Source: Acer yangbiense
Lineage: Eukaryota; Streptophyta; Magnoliopsida; Sapindales; Sapindaceae
Direction of reading: 5' to 3'
Length of the DNA stretch: 64,000 nucleotides
Assembly (NCBI GenBank): GCA_008009225.1
Contig: CM017771.1
Span: forward strand, 17,271,139 to 17,335,138
In this document: piece by piece, positions 34,774-45,971 of the stretch
Position numbering within the stretch: the first letter of the stretch is position 1
Layout of the letters: each line of letters opens with the position of its first letter
The notes under the pieces: model-generated
What the model was told of the DNA's origin: nothing
Seen by the model: only the letters and a program-made list of their open reading frames with translations
The model's database searches: none
Made by a program: the position numbers and the translations under genes

Positions 34774-36342
34774 TGTGTCTAAAATAACCTTTGGGGGGGA
34801 ATAGGTTGTTAATCAAATTAATTACCAACTTTTTGATTAACCAAGATTAAATACACAAACAATAAAAATCAAGTACATTGCGGAATATAAATGAGCACTT
34901 GATTTTTACGTGGAAACCATCCAACAGGGAAAAACCATGGGGCTAGCCTCGCTAACCACTTAGTCACATAAACATCACTAATTGAATATTTGTTTACAAC
35001 CTAAGTTTACACCCTAGTCAGTCTTCTAAAGGTTCCTAACACAAACTATTCTACCTGCAGGCCTTTAAAAGTAGGTCTTGACAATGCTTATGCAACTACC
35101 ACTTGTAGCCATAAGACTTGGACTCTAATGAAGAGAATTAAGTCTAAGTGAACATGTAAGGACAACACACAATATGCTTAACTAGAAAGATAGAAATGTA
35201 ATCTAACAATCTTAGCTATTAAAGATACCTAAATGAACATACAAGTAGGTTTAGCTAGATGAAGAAAAAACAATCTAACATACTAGCTATTAATTAGCCC
35301 CAATCAATCATTATGACTTCAAAGTATATACATTAAAGATGAAGTCTTTGCAAATAAAATGGGATAAATGAGATGTCATGACTAAGTAGAACAATAAATG
35401 AAGTAAAGTATTTGTTTTAACTTACTAAGTGATGAAGACTATGAAGACCATGAAAACCATGTTTTGATGATGTTTGAAGATGTTAAATGCATATGGATTT
35501 TGGGGTTGCAGAGTTAAAAAGAAAATCTTGGTGATTTCTCTCTCTAGGAACTCTATTATCTCTCTAGGAACTCTGAAATCAAGAGTTCTTAATGAACAAG
35601 GAAGTGTCCTGGGAAATATATAGGGGACTTGCAAAACTACATCGTTTTGGTAAAAACAGATTGTCGTGGTTCGGTTTTCGCGGTTGACCATGACGACAAA
35701 CCGCCGTGACAAAGGCAACTGAATCGTTGTTGGAAAGTTACGGTCCCATTTTCGCATAACGAAACCACAACCATGAAAATCACTGGAGTAACTTCGCGCC
35801 ACTTTGTCACGACTCTCCATGACGACACTTAGACAGTGAAAACCTCTAGAAGTTTTTTCGCAATCATTTTTCGCGATGGTCCAAGACAGCATTTAGACCG
35901 CGAAATCCTCTAGAAGGAATATCGTGCCCATTTTTCACAGTAGACCAAGACGGCACTTGGACCGCGAAATCCACTAGAATGATTTTTGCAGTTCACCACG
36001 ACGACACCAAGACCGCGATGATGAGAAGAAGAGGCATTCTCATGCGATCTAACACACTAACCTATATGCAATATATACAAGTGTGTGAATGGTGAAATGC
36101 ACACTTAAATGACAATAAAATAACATAAATAAATGTCATGAGTGTGTGTGTGTGTGTGTGCACCTAATCTCTTCAAGAGTACAAGTCAAGTGATATACCT
36201 TTGTGACTCTTGATCTTGAAGCACTTAGGATGCCAAGAAGTTTTCCAAACACGATCACGAACTTGATGAACCTAAGCCACCCTTACAAAATATCCTATTG
36301 TTGTTTGTCACAGAAATATGTCAATCACAAAATGGTGAAACT

Positions 36343-36346
<4 letters not shown>
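34774..36346 (-). mobile_element. Diverged SIRE-family LTR, minus orientation
   Basis: Read on minus it starts TGTAAGTTTCACC and has TTGTAAGGGTGGCTTAG, then the G(T/C)CCTTGA-type region. A TATATA box lies at 35617-35622 and GTTTCCACGTAAAAATCAAG late, and it ends in CCTATTCCCCCCCAAAGG. These follow the order of motifs in the SIRE-type LTRs at 38665 and 56580. GC-rich dyads precede the TATA (35640-36010). Confidence 0.55.
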
Positions 36347-36384
<38 letters not shown>

Positions 36385-36393
36385 CACACACAC

Positions 36394-36430
<37 letters not shown>
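36347..36430. repeat. Compound microsatellite (TA)n(CA)n(GA)n
   Basis: Uninterrupted TA, then CA, then GA tracts. A separate (TG)n lies at 36140-36160. Confidence 0.9.
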
Positions 36431-36433
<3 letters not shown>

Positions 36434-36609
36434 GGGGAATGAGGGTGGGGGAGAGTCCCTCCACCACCTCCCCCATTTATATAATGGGGGCCAAGTTATC
36501 CCCCACTCCTGCCCCCACCTGCAAAGCCCATTTGGAGGTAAAATTTGCCCCCAAAACCCCCTGGGCCCTCAGGGGGTGGAGCCCTATGGGGAAACGCCCT
36601 AGTCCACGG

Positions 36610-37120
36610 GCATGATTCATGAATGATTATAGGATCAAAAATGACACCATTAGATTTGTTTGATTTTTTCACTTAATACTTAATGCCACTAAGTTATTTT
36701 GTTTGATTTTTTAAGTGATAAAATCATTTAAACAATTTATAAAATTATCGGTTTTTAAAAGTGAAAATTTTCTACTTTTCACTTAACAAAAAACCACTGA
36801 ATTTAAAACAATTTTTTACTTCCAAAACTATTATCATGGACCAAACTTATTTATAATTTTGGCTTATATTACAACCCTAACCATATTAATATTATTTTTT
36901 TTCTTCTCACTGTTAAAAAAACTTTAGTAGACATAAAACCTAATTAACTTCAAAACTCAAACAACTCCAATGGAATCCAGTTTTCAATTTTCTAGTATAT
37001 TTTGGCAAGGACTTTTTTTTTCTTCATAATTTGATAATTAGTTTTATTACTTTTAATTTAAAATTTGAGTACATCTCTTTTACATGTTCTGCAAATTACA
37101 TTCTCTTTGATGTTATATAA
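36610..37120. other. AT-rich non-coding spacer
   Basis: Homopolymer-rich DNA with TTTGTTTGATTTTTT repeated near 36655 and 36700. No gene or element was delimited. Confidence 0.4.
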
Positions 37121-37130
37121 ATTTGAAATA

Positions 37131-37382
37131 AAGTAATTGGCACAAATCCCCCCTCGAGTGTATGTGAATTTGCATGTTGCCCCATAAACTTTTTTTTTTA
37201 GGCATTAAACCCCCTGAACTATCGTTTATTGGCAGAACAAGAGTAAAAATGCCCCCTTAGGGGGGGAAAAACCAAAGAATTGCCAATAAGCGATAGTTCA
37301 TGGGGTTTAATGCCTAAAAAAAAAGTTTAGGGGGCAATATGCAAATTCACATACAGTCGAGGGGGGATTTGTGCCAATTACT
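37131..37382. mobile_element. Fold-back MITE with ~100-bp arms and 10-bp direct repeats
   Basis: The two arms are near-perfect mirrors (AGTAATTGGCACAAATCCCC at one end, its complement at the other), separated by ~40 bp of C/G-run loop. ATTTGAAATA flanks both sides (37121-37130, 37383-37392). A 9-10-bp duplication suggests Mutator-type mobilisation. Confidence 0.8.
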
Positions 37383-37392
37383 ATTTGAAATA

Positions 37393-38659
37393 TTATTAAT
37401 AATTAAATAATTTTGTTTTAAAATTACTAAATTACTTGTTATAGTTGTTTTTAATATATTAAAATATAAATATATAACAAATAATAGTTAAAAGGGTATA
37501 GATGTAAAAGTATTTATTTTCAGATCTATGTAACTTAAAAAAATAAACAACTTATCACTTATATTCAGTTTTCGGTTAAAAAAAAAAAAAAGAAGGTTTT
37601 TCAATTTTAATTAAATGCAACCTTAATTAAATATTTTTATTGAGGTTTCGAGCGTTAAAATTCTATGTTTGGTTTGATGGAAAGGAAAGGAAAGGAAAAG
37701 AAAAGAAATGATAGTGAGGAAAGGAAAGGAAAGGAAAAGATAGTGGTTTTAATGATTGTTATTTAGATGGTTATGAGTGGAAAAGAAAGGAAAGGAGACA
37801 AATCTTATTTTGGGAAAATAAATTAATTAATAAATTTATTCTATTTACGAAAATACCCCTCTTTTTTATCAATATGAATACCAATAATATCATAACAGTA
37901 GCAATATAAATACTATCATGAAGGCTGTAAAACTGCAGTTCTCAAAACCAGCTTTACAAATCAGACCATCAAGCTCGAAGGCGGCCTCCATAATGATTGT
38001 GATGTTGTATTTGTCATGAAGGCTAGAAAACTGCAGTTCTCAAAACCAAACAAATACATGATCAACAGTCGATTTCGAAATTGTCATTGCATTTGAAGGA
38101 GACAGACCAAAAAAAATCGAATGGCCACCACTTTATGGTCATGCAAGCACAAGAACAATCATAATCTCTTTTGCCCTTTTGTCAGTGTGAGATGAGTTAT
38201 ATTATAGCCATTGAGAGACATTATAATTCTATTACAATTTTTTATTACATTTGTCTCTTGAACTTTAAAGATGTGTTGTGAATTGTGATGCTTGAGCTTT
38301 GACATTGGATCATATCAAAATAATAATAATAATAATAGAAGTAATAATAACATGTTCACCATATCTTATTTTTAGCTAAGCACAACAGCATCATCTATGA
38401 GACTAAATACGGCCGAGGCAAACTTCAGTAATTCATCAGTGTTACCATAATAATAATAGAAGTAATAATAACTTGTTCATGTGTTATCCAGCATATAAAA
38501 CAAAGCCACCAAAAAACCAAAGTAAACATTCAAATACATATGGTTTTTAGCTAGAAACATTCAAAGTCATATAAGACTAATCAAAATAAATCTATCCCAA
38601 AATATCTTTAAAAAGTATGATCTTCACCGTCTAACTATAGTAACCATTGATATACATAC
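37393..38659. other. AT-rich spacer with GGAAA microsatellite
   Basis: It includes a (GGAAA)n-like tract at about 37679-37738. A direct repeat CATGAAGGCT(G/A)(T/G)AAAACTGCAG lies at about 37916 and 38016, and another of AATAATAATAGAAGTAATAATAAC at 38323 and 38447. No coding region was recognised. Confidence 0.45.
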
Positions 38660-38664
38660 GATTC

Positions 38665-40219
38665 TAAAAGGAATAAAATAAACGCTCGTTGTGTATGATA
38701 AATATATCTATAGGGGGGGGGGGGGGGGGGGGTGAATAGATTTTAAGCTTTATTACCCAATTTTCGCATGCAAGTCAATTTTACAAAAATTCCCCTACTA
38801 GTCAAAAAGACAAACAAGTGTAATATAGTGCGGAATTTAAATAACACTTGATGTATACGTGGAAACCCAACCACTAGGAAAAACCACGGGCTGTTTAGTG
38901 CGCCACACTCGAACCTCGAAATCCACTAATTGAAATGGAGTTTACAACCTATGTAGACCTCGTCTAACACTCCGGTCAATAACCCCCCACTTCTACCACG
39001 CGGGCCTTTAAAAGTGGCTCTAGTCCAATTGCTTGAGACCTAAGCAATCTTAGCACCAAGACTTAATTCTCAATGAAGAGATTATGCAACCTAGATGCTT
39101 ATCTAGGATGATGATATAATCAATTAAATCAATCCTAGATATCAAGAGCTAAATGACATGTCAAATAGCTTAGCTAATCAAGATTAAGCAAAAACCTAAT
39201 TAGCTATCACAATACAACACTCAATCAATTCATCACAATTAATTCTCTATTCTTGTATTTATCATATGATCAAAAACATACAAGTAAATTAAAAGAGAAT
39301 AGCTTGATAGTAAAATACTAAAATAAGATGAACTTAATCAAAATCTTACCAAGCAAGTTGTGATGTTGCAAACCCATTCATGGATGAATGCAAGATGAAC
39401 TTTGATGCACAAAGGTATGTATTTGAGTGTTTAAATGAGCAAACTTGGTTATTTTTTCTCTCAAAATCTCTCTTTAAAATATAGGGTTCTTGATGATCAA
39501 AGAGTCATTGTTCAGAACAAGAGAAAGAGATGTATTTATAGGCATGAAAAACAGAACATGTGAAAATACAAGTTTGCCCTTGAAACGCACCGATCGGCGG
39601 TTTCAATCGGCGGCCAGGCCGCCGATCACGACCGCCGAATTGAGCCCGTGAAGAACAGAGCATCAACGGTGGTTTCATTCGGTGGTTTCGCAACCGCAGA
39701 TCCAATCGCCGAATCAAACCCAAGAGATTAAATCGATCAGGTATGAACGGCGGTTTCGAACGGCGGTCATGACCACCGATCTTGATCGTAGAATTGCTCC
39801 AGACACTTCTGGACGCAAACAGCGGTTTCATTCGGCGGCCAGGCTATCGATCATAACCGCCGATCACCAACAGAGGTGAAAACCAAGGAGAAGCCAAGAG
39901 CATTCTCCGTGGGCGGTCTTCGCGTAAAACCAAGCACATTCTAGTGCATGCGCGGATGTTTCCGAACACTATCAGGAAACGAATTACTAAGCACATATAC
40001 ACACAATAAGATATCAATTAAAGTGCTAGTGTATAAAGTGACATGTGAAGAGTATGCATACAAATGCAAGTATGCTATATGTACCTTTGGAGTGCTTGTC
40101 CCTTAAGGTCTTGGAAGGGCCTTTGAGCTTGAAGTTCAATCATCTAAACTACCCTTACACAATCCCCAACATGTGGTTTGTCCACGAAATAAGCCAATCA
40201 AGATATAGGAATCCTTACA
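38665..40219 (-). mobile_element. Solo SIRE-type copia LTR, minus orientation, GATTC duplication
   Basis: On minus it starts TGTAAGGATTCC and ends ATTCCTTTTA (CA changed to TA). GATTC lies on both sides (38660-38664 and 40220-40224). It shares with 50999-52786 the GGACAAACCACATGTTGGGG start, the GGCGG/CCGCC dyads (39590-39865), a TATAAATA box (39533-39540), the AAACAGCCCGTGGTTTTTCC module and the CTATTCACCCCC end. No internal region remains, so it arose by LTR-LTR recombination. Confidence 0.85.
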
Positions 40220-40319
40220 GATTCAACGGTTACCATTACCATACATTATCATTTCCAAAAGATCTTTGCGACTCTCAAGCGGACAGCCAAAAAATGCCCT
40301 TTTTTTTATCAGGATTTTC

Positions 40320-40480
40320 AATAAGATAAAGATAAGCATCGGTAAGTACTGATTGTGCAAATCTCATGGCCTGCAAATCATTCCACAATTCTTGTTCTGA
40401 ATAAACTTATGGTTGGGATTTGTCAAACATAGAATTTCCCTCTTTGATTACTTCAGCGAGAGAATAAATTGCTTTAATCA
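40320..40480 (-). pseudogene. PIF/Harbinger Myb/SANT-like (ORF1) fragment
   Basis: On minus it reads EVIKEGNSMFDKSQP, a stop, then VYSEQELWNDLQAM...VLTDAYLYL. This is the C-terminal pattern of the Myb/SANT proteins paired with Harbinger transposases. It is short and broken. Confidence 0.45.
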
Positions 40481-40667
40481 TGTCATCGATCAGCATTATG
40501 CTCAACATGTGAAGCCTTTCTTTTTTATGTTTCAACCGTCCACTTTGAATGGATACTTGAGAAGTGGTACCTGGAGATACCATTATGGTTTCATCGGAGC
40601 GGCGAAAGAAAAAAGATATTGCTCGATTCTTTATATTATGTGATAAGATATAAAGAAATTTAGCAAC

Positions 40668-40943
40668 TTATTCTTCTATTGTCGACAGTTTTGTCGGTCG
40701 AAGCCCACCATCTCTTTTTAGAATCTCACATAAATTTTTAAAGGCTTTAGGTCCCATACGAATAATATCTCGACATCTTTCATTAGTCTGAAGTTTTTTC
40801 GTTAGTTCATCACGAACTTTCAGTTTATGGATCATTGATTGTTTAGTTGGTCGACTTACATAATTTCTATGGTGACACATTAACCAATGAACAATGATAC
40901 ATATTACTTGAACAGTAGCTAATTGATGTCTCTGCTTCCACAT
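40668..40943 (-). pseudogene. PIF/Harbinger transposase N-terminal fragment
   Basis: 91 codons end CRDIIRMGPKAFKNLCEILK then RDGGLRPTKLSTIEE, the well-conserved start of plant HARBI1-like nucleases (DDE_Tnp_4 family). The DDE catalytic part is absent because the frame stops at 40668. With the Myb/SANT fragment it marks a relic element. Confidence 0.7.
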
Positions 40944-41182
40944 ATATACTAAATTTCTTTTCTCATTTTCTCATAACACTAAAACAGACTCTACATTCCA
41001 TTAACAAAGCTTTGCAAAATGTTCATTTGTTGTGTGGGTTCTTTCTATTTCAGACGTCGGTTTCATTAATAATGAGAGGTACTTCATGTGTTTTGTTGTT
41101 CTTAGATCTAATAAAACATCAATTTGTACCCTAATTTCATACTGCGTAATTTAACACTAATTTACTTTTTTCCCCCCTCCAG

Positions 41183-41604
41183 ATACGTATCTTAATTATA
41201 GCAAATCGGACCAATTGATCCAAAACCATAGGGATGATGAGCAGAAGGCCCTTATACTTGATGTAGGATCTTCTTGTACAGGATTGGCCATCCTCAACTT
41301 GAATACTAGAAAATTTGAAATTATAGAGTATTTAAAGAGGCATCCTGACAACTACAAACTCTCAGGTCTAGAAAAGAAGTTATTGAATAAATCGTTGACC
41401 TTTGGTGTTAATTACCCAAAAGTACCATAGGTACTAAGATATGAGCCCAAAAAGAAATCGGCTGGAAAGGAAGTTGTAAGTGTTGGGATGAGCACAGAGA
41501 CATGTAGGTTAATTTTAAACAAGATTGCAAAATATAATAGTATCAGATTCTTTCTAATCGAGCTTTCTACCAAACGAAAAGTTTTTCCTCTTAAACCAGA
41601 ATAT
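41183..41604 (+). pseudogene. Unidentified host gene, exon A (upstream of the MULE)
   Basis: An AG acceptor (CCCCCCTCCAG) opens the exon. The frame reads ...QLIQNHRDDEQKALILDVG ... LPLKPEY-type end and stops at GTAAGT (41605). One in-frame TAG (41428-41430) interrupts it. It joins in phase 0 to the next exon at 60697. I do not recognise the protein. The 5' start lies further upstream and was not found. Status is uncertain: gene, or decayed gene. Confidence 0.5.
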
Positions 41605-41899
41605 GTAAGTTGAGTTATTGGTGAGAAATGTCACCTTTTTTAACTGAGTTGGTGAGAATGTCAGTGACTTAATAAGTTAAGTTTAAAAGGCACCAATTAT
41701 GGTGAACTACCAATATTGCCCTTAGTTTAATCATTTATGTAATTCTTTTTGTACTTTTCCCTCTCCACACTTAAAAAAAAAAAACGAGTGACTCTCTCTC
41801 TCAAGGTTTCCAGACTTTCATCTTCAACTTTCTTCTTCAGATTCAGTACAACAAGGTAATATTTCTTGCATATACTTCTTTTAATTTATTCACATTTTC

Positions 41900-42560
41900 A
41901 TTTCTTGCAAATTCTCCAAGTCTAGACTTATGAATAAGTCTTGGAAAAGTCTTTTGAAGTCTTCTCCGAGACAAAACCTTATGTCTCTTCCGAGACTTGT
42001 CATGTCTCCACCGAGAGATTTAATGTCTCCTCCGAGACTTTTCAAGTCCCCACCGAGACTTTTCAATAAGTAGTCTTCCAAGAGTTTTCAAGTCTCCACC
42101 GAGACTTTTCAATAAGTAGTCTTCCAAAACTTTTCAAGTCTCTACCGAGACTTTTGAAGTCTTTTCCGAGAGTTTTCAAGTCTCCACCGAGACTTTTCAA
42201 TAAGTAGTCTTCCGAGACTTTTCAAGGATTTTTCGAGAGTTTTCAAGTCTCCACCAAGACTTTTCATTAAAATTCGTCCGAGAGTTTTCAAGTCTCCATC
42301 GAGACTTTTCAAGGATTTTCAGAGACTTCTAATGTTTCCTCCGAGACTTTTCAATAAAAGTCGTCCGAGACTTTTGAAAAGAGTTATCGAGACTTTTACA
42401 ATGAATCACTATTCGAGCCTTTTTATGTCTTTTTCGAGACTTTTCATGTCTCCTCCGAGACTCATCAATTCGTCTCCGAGAGTTTTCAATAAATAAATTT
42501 CTGAGCCTTTTCATGTCTGTTTCGAAACTGTTGAAATCTTCTCCGAGACTCTTTTTAAAT
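41900..42560 (+). repeat. Left subterminal array of the MULE (GAGACTTTTCAAGTCTCC units)
   Basis: About 25 short units with core (T/C)CCGAGA(C/G)TTTTCAA spaced by 20-50 bp. The mirror image occurs at 59630-60190. Open frames here (repeating KSLGGD on minus) are by-products of the repeat. In MULEs such arrays near the ends are candidate transposase-binding sites (inference). Confidence 0.8.
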
Positions 42561-42630
42561 GTAATATGTGAAATTATTTCGTAGTCCTGGGTTTTTATTA
42601 ATGGTTTGTGATGATTAATTTGACAGTATC

Positions 42631-45329
42631 ATGGATCGGGTTAGGATAGTAATATCTTACAACGGTCAATGGGAGCAGTTACCCGACGGAAGTCAGAGGT
42701 TCGTTGGATCCGATAACCTGGAAATGTATGTGTCAAAGAATATGACTTACGAAGAATTGGTGGCGATCATGCATACCATTGTGATGTATGATGTAAATAA
42801 ATTCAATGTTGATCTGTCATCAATCTCAATCGTTCCTGGCAGTACATGTCGCACATTTATACGAAATGACGACGATGTCCAATTTATGCTGGGGGAAGAT
42901 CGGGTGATCCCTCAAGTATGTGTCAGTGTAACTGAGAGGAGAACTGGAGATGTGATAGGGAATGATATTCCTCTTCCTAAAAATACCCAACAGTTTGGAT
43001 CATTTAGTGGTAGCAACCAAGTATTCACACAAAGGAGTGACACCGAATGTAGGGGAAACATGTGTGGTGTCCCACCGATAGAGGTCGACCATGCAGATAT
43101 AGTTGAATCTCAATTTGGTGATATGGTTGGTTGTCGAATTGAGCAGTACAATGAGCAGTACAATCACCTGAACCATGACGTGGATAATGAGACAAACAAT
43201 GAACAGGTTGGTGATTTTCAAAATGTGGATGAAGAGCCTGAGCCTGAAGAAATTCAAAGATGTGGTAGACATGTGCAAAGAGTTAGTTGCACAGCAACAG
43301 ATATGCCTGGGACATCCGAGGTCCGGTGTAATGTAACACCATCTGATTCTGATAATGCGACAACGTGGGTTATTCCCGGAGCAGATTCATACTCGTTTGG
43401 TGTTGGTACAAGCAGCATCTTGGCAGTGCAAGAACCTAGAACCATGATTTATAAAGGCTAAATTTTTTCGAGTAAAAAAGATTTGAAAAGGCTAGTTGGA
43501 CATTTTGCAATGTGGCAGAACTTTGAATGGAAGGTGAAAAGGTCCAACAAGACAATGTTACATCTGGTTTGCATCATTGACGACTGTACGTGGAAATTAA
43601 GAGCAGTGAGAAGAGAGGAATGGACTTACTTCCAAGTCAGAAGTTTTGTGAACGAACACAGTTGTCCCTTGAAGGAGATTCACCGTCGCCACTGATAAGC
43701 TAGTGCAGTCATAATTGGAGAAGTGGTTGCACCTAGACTTCAACAACATGATGGTTGTCTCATGCGTCCGAAGGACATAATCGCCGATATGAAAACAATG
43801 TATGGCATCCAAATCATGTACAGTAAGGCACATGATACCCTACAATATGCTTTGTCATTGACTTATGGAACACATGAAGAAAGTTTCCAACTGTTGCCAT
43901 CTTTTGCATACGTTTTGGAACAATAAAATCCTGGAACAATCACAGATTTACAGTGTGCAGACTATGGTAAATTCCTTTACTTTTTCATGTCGTTAGGGTC
44001 CTCAATTAGACGTTTTCGAAGGTGTATGCATCCTGTGATTGCAGTTGATGGTACCCATTTGAAGGGAAGATTCAGGGTACAATGTTTGTGGCAACTGCAC
44101 AAGATGGAAATGAACATGTGTATCCAATTGCTTTTGGGTACGGTGACTAAGAAAACAACCTTTCATGGGAGTGGTTTTTAGAATGTTTGAGGGGTGCCCT
44201 TGGTCATATAGATGATCTGGTTTTCATTTCCGATCGTCATCCAAGCATTGAAGCAGGGATTTCTAAAGTGTTCCCTTATGCAACCCATACCATATGTTGC
44301 TGGCATTTTGGTGAAAATATGAAGAAGCGATTCCACAGAAAGGATGTTGCCGACATAATGGTTAACGCTGCTAGGTCGTACAGTGAAATCTAGTATGATC
44401 GCCATATGGAGGAGTTACGTAGGCTGCACAAAGGTGCATACGATTATGCCATTGATGCCGGTCCACACAAGTGGTCCCGCGTTCACTATCCCCAAAGAAG
44501 GTACAGGTTGATGACCACAAATGTTGCAGAGTGTATAAACTCATGCCTAAAATTCGCTCGGCAACTGCCACTAATGACACTGACAGAGTTTATTCGGAAT
44601 ATGCTACAAAAGTGGTTTCATGATCGTCATGCAAATGCACAGTCCATGCATCATCGATTGACCGACGCAACACATCTTTTGATCTCAAATGTGTCGAGAA
44701 GTGCGGTTATATGACCGTAAATGCAGTTGATTGGAACATATTCTCCGTCAGACACAAGGGAAAACAGTGGACGGATGACTTAGCCCGGAAGACATGCATA
44801 TGCAATAAATTTCAAATGGACTTTTTACCATGTAAACACGCACTCGCAGCGGCAAGGTACATGACAATTTACAGTTAATGGTTTATATTATCCAAACGTG
44901 AATCTCACCGTTTTCATTGTTGCAAGGAGCGGAACTTGGATTTTACATCTCTGTGTGCGGACTACTACAAGAGGGAGACATTTATTGATACATACTCGGT
45001 TCCTATTATGCCTGTTGGCCATTCTGGTTCATGGGTTGTGCCATCCGACATCGCATCACCGGTGTTTTTAAATCCAAAGGCGAAGAGACAATCAGGTCGA
45101 CCGATGGAGGGTCGACATGCCTCGTCTTCGGAGAGGACAACCACACAGTCGTGTAGAAGGTGTGGACAACCAGGACATAATAGCAGGAGGTGTTCCAACC
45201 CGCCTATGGTTAATGAAGGTCCCAGCAGAATTGTCCCAGAGGAATACCGCCGCAAGTGCAGCATCTGTCATAAAATTGGACACAACAAACAAACAAACAT
45301 ACCCTGAGAAGGACTGTACCGTGGAATGA
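42631..45329 (+). pseudogene. mudrA: mudrA-like MULE transposase, broken
   Basis: It starts MDRVRIVISYNGQWEQLP (N-terminal MuDR domain). A DNA-binding zinc-finger-like block follows (43490-43690, CTWKLRAVRREEWTYFQVRSF). The MULE DDE domain covers about 44010-44390 with CMHPVIAVDGTHLKGRF, FISDRHPSIEAGI and ICCWHF. A SWIM finger (CICNKFQMDFLPCKHA, near 44800) and a CX2CX4HX4C knuckle (CRRCGQPGHNSRRC, near 45155) complete the family order. In-frame stops lie at 43459, 43693, 43924, 44148 and 44391. Frameshifts lie near 44075 and 44700. A small GTACAT...GCAAG intron (about 44859-44934) seems present. Not functional. Confidence 0.88.
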
Positions 45330-45702
45330 ATGGAGCCATTGAGGAAGGCAAAGTGTCACCAGAAAAGCTTGCAATTGAGGAACATATCTCATCATTTTGA
45401 TGTCTTCTTACATCGTTCAGACTTTCATCATTTTGATGTCTTCTGATTAATTTATTGTTATGAAATTGTATTGATTATAGTTCTTAAAATTAATCGTATT
45501 GATTTTAGACATGCTCTTTTTGATAATCATGCATGTTAAACTGTTAAAGATTGGAGGACAAGTTTTTCTAAGACACCTATATCATGTTCAAGATTGGAGA
45601 ACACATTTTTCCATGACACCTACAAACGCAACAGATAGTGATGAAATGTATGTTAAACTGCAAACACTTAAGAAATAAAATAAACAATGTTATGTACATC
45701 AA
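45330..45702. other. Spacer between the two convergent MULE genes
   Basis: Non-coding; a duplicated CATCATTTTGATGTCTTCT lies at about 45389 and 45427. This must hold the 3' ends of both MULE genes, which converge here. Confidence 0.5.
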
Positions 45703-45971
45703 CTACATGGGCTTGGAGTTACAATAAACCTCCATGGCCATCTTCTCCCGTATGGTGGCCATATCGTCTTTTGACCAGTCGAACTTATCCCTGTTCGCTG
45801 ATAGGTACTCAGTCATCTTCAAAGTATGGGCACCACAGTTTCCACTGCAATTGACCACATGAAACAACCATTAGAATAGAATGCTATTAAAACCGTATAC
45901 TAAAATAAGATAAGAACTTGAAACAATCATACCCTATTCGCTATTGGGGCACACGGTATGCATGCATGAAC
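45703..45971 (-). pseudogene. Ulp1-like protease, last exon (catalytic Cys)
   Basis: After a TTGCAG acceptor the frame reads GNCGAHTLKMTEYLSANRDK ... and stops at 45703-45705. GNCG with Cys at 45835-45837 is the catalytic-cysteine block of C48/Ulp1 peptidases. Its upstream neighbour exon is cut off by the solo LTR at 45972-48207. Confidence 0.65.

Larger units (their letters stand above)
34635..36600. mobile_element. G-tract-rich element flanked by AGTCCACGG, split by an LTR
   Basis: Nine-base direct repeats AGTCCACGG lie at 34626-34634 and 36601-36609. Just inside are strand-asymmetric G/C tracts (34640-34730 and 36430-36595) with shared blocks such as GGGTGGGGGAG and CACCCTCATTCC. An LTR fills the middle. 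The superfamily is not proven and the terminal inverted repeat is weak. Confidence 0.45.

Noticed and set aside
41890..42081. Short frame repeating SLGGD
   Set aside because: Same repeat-array artefact as on the right side.
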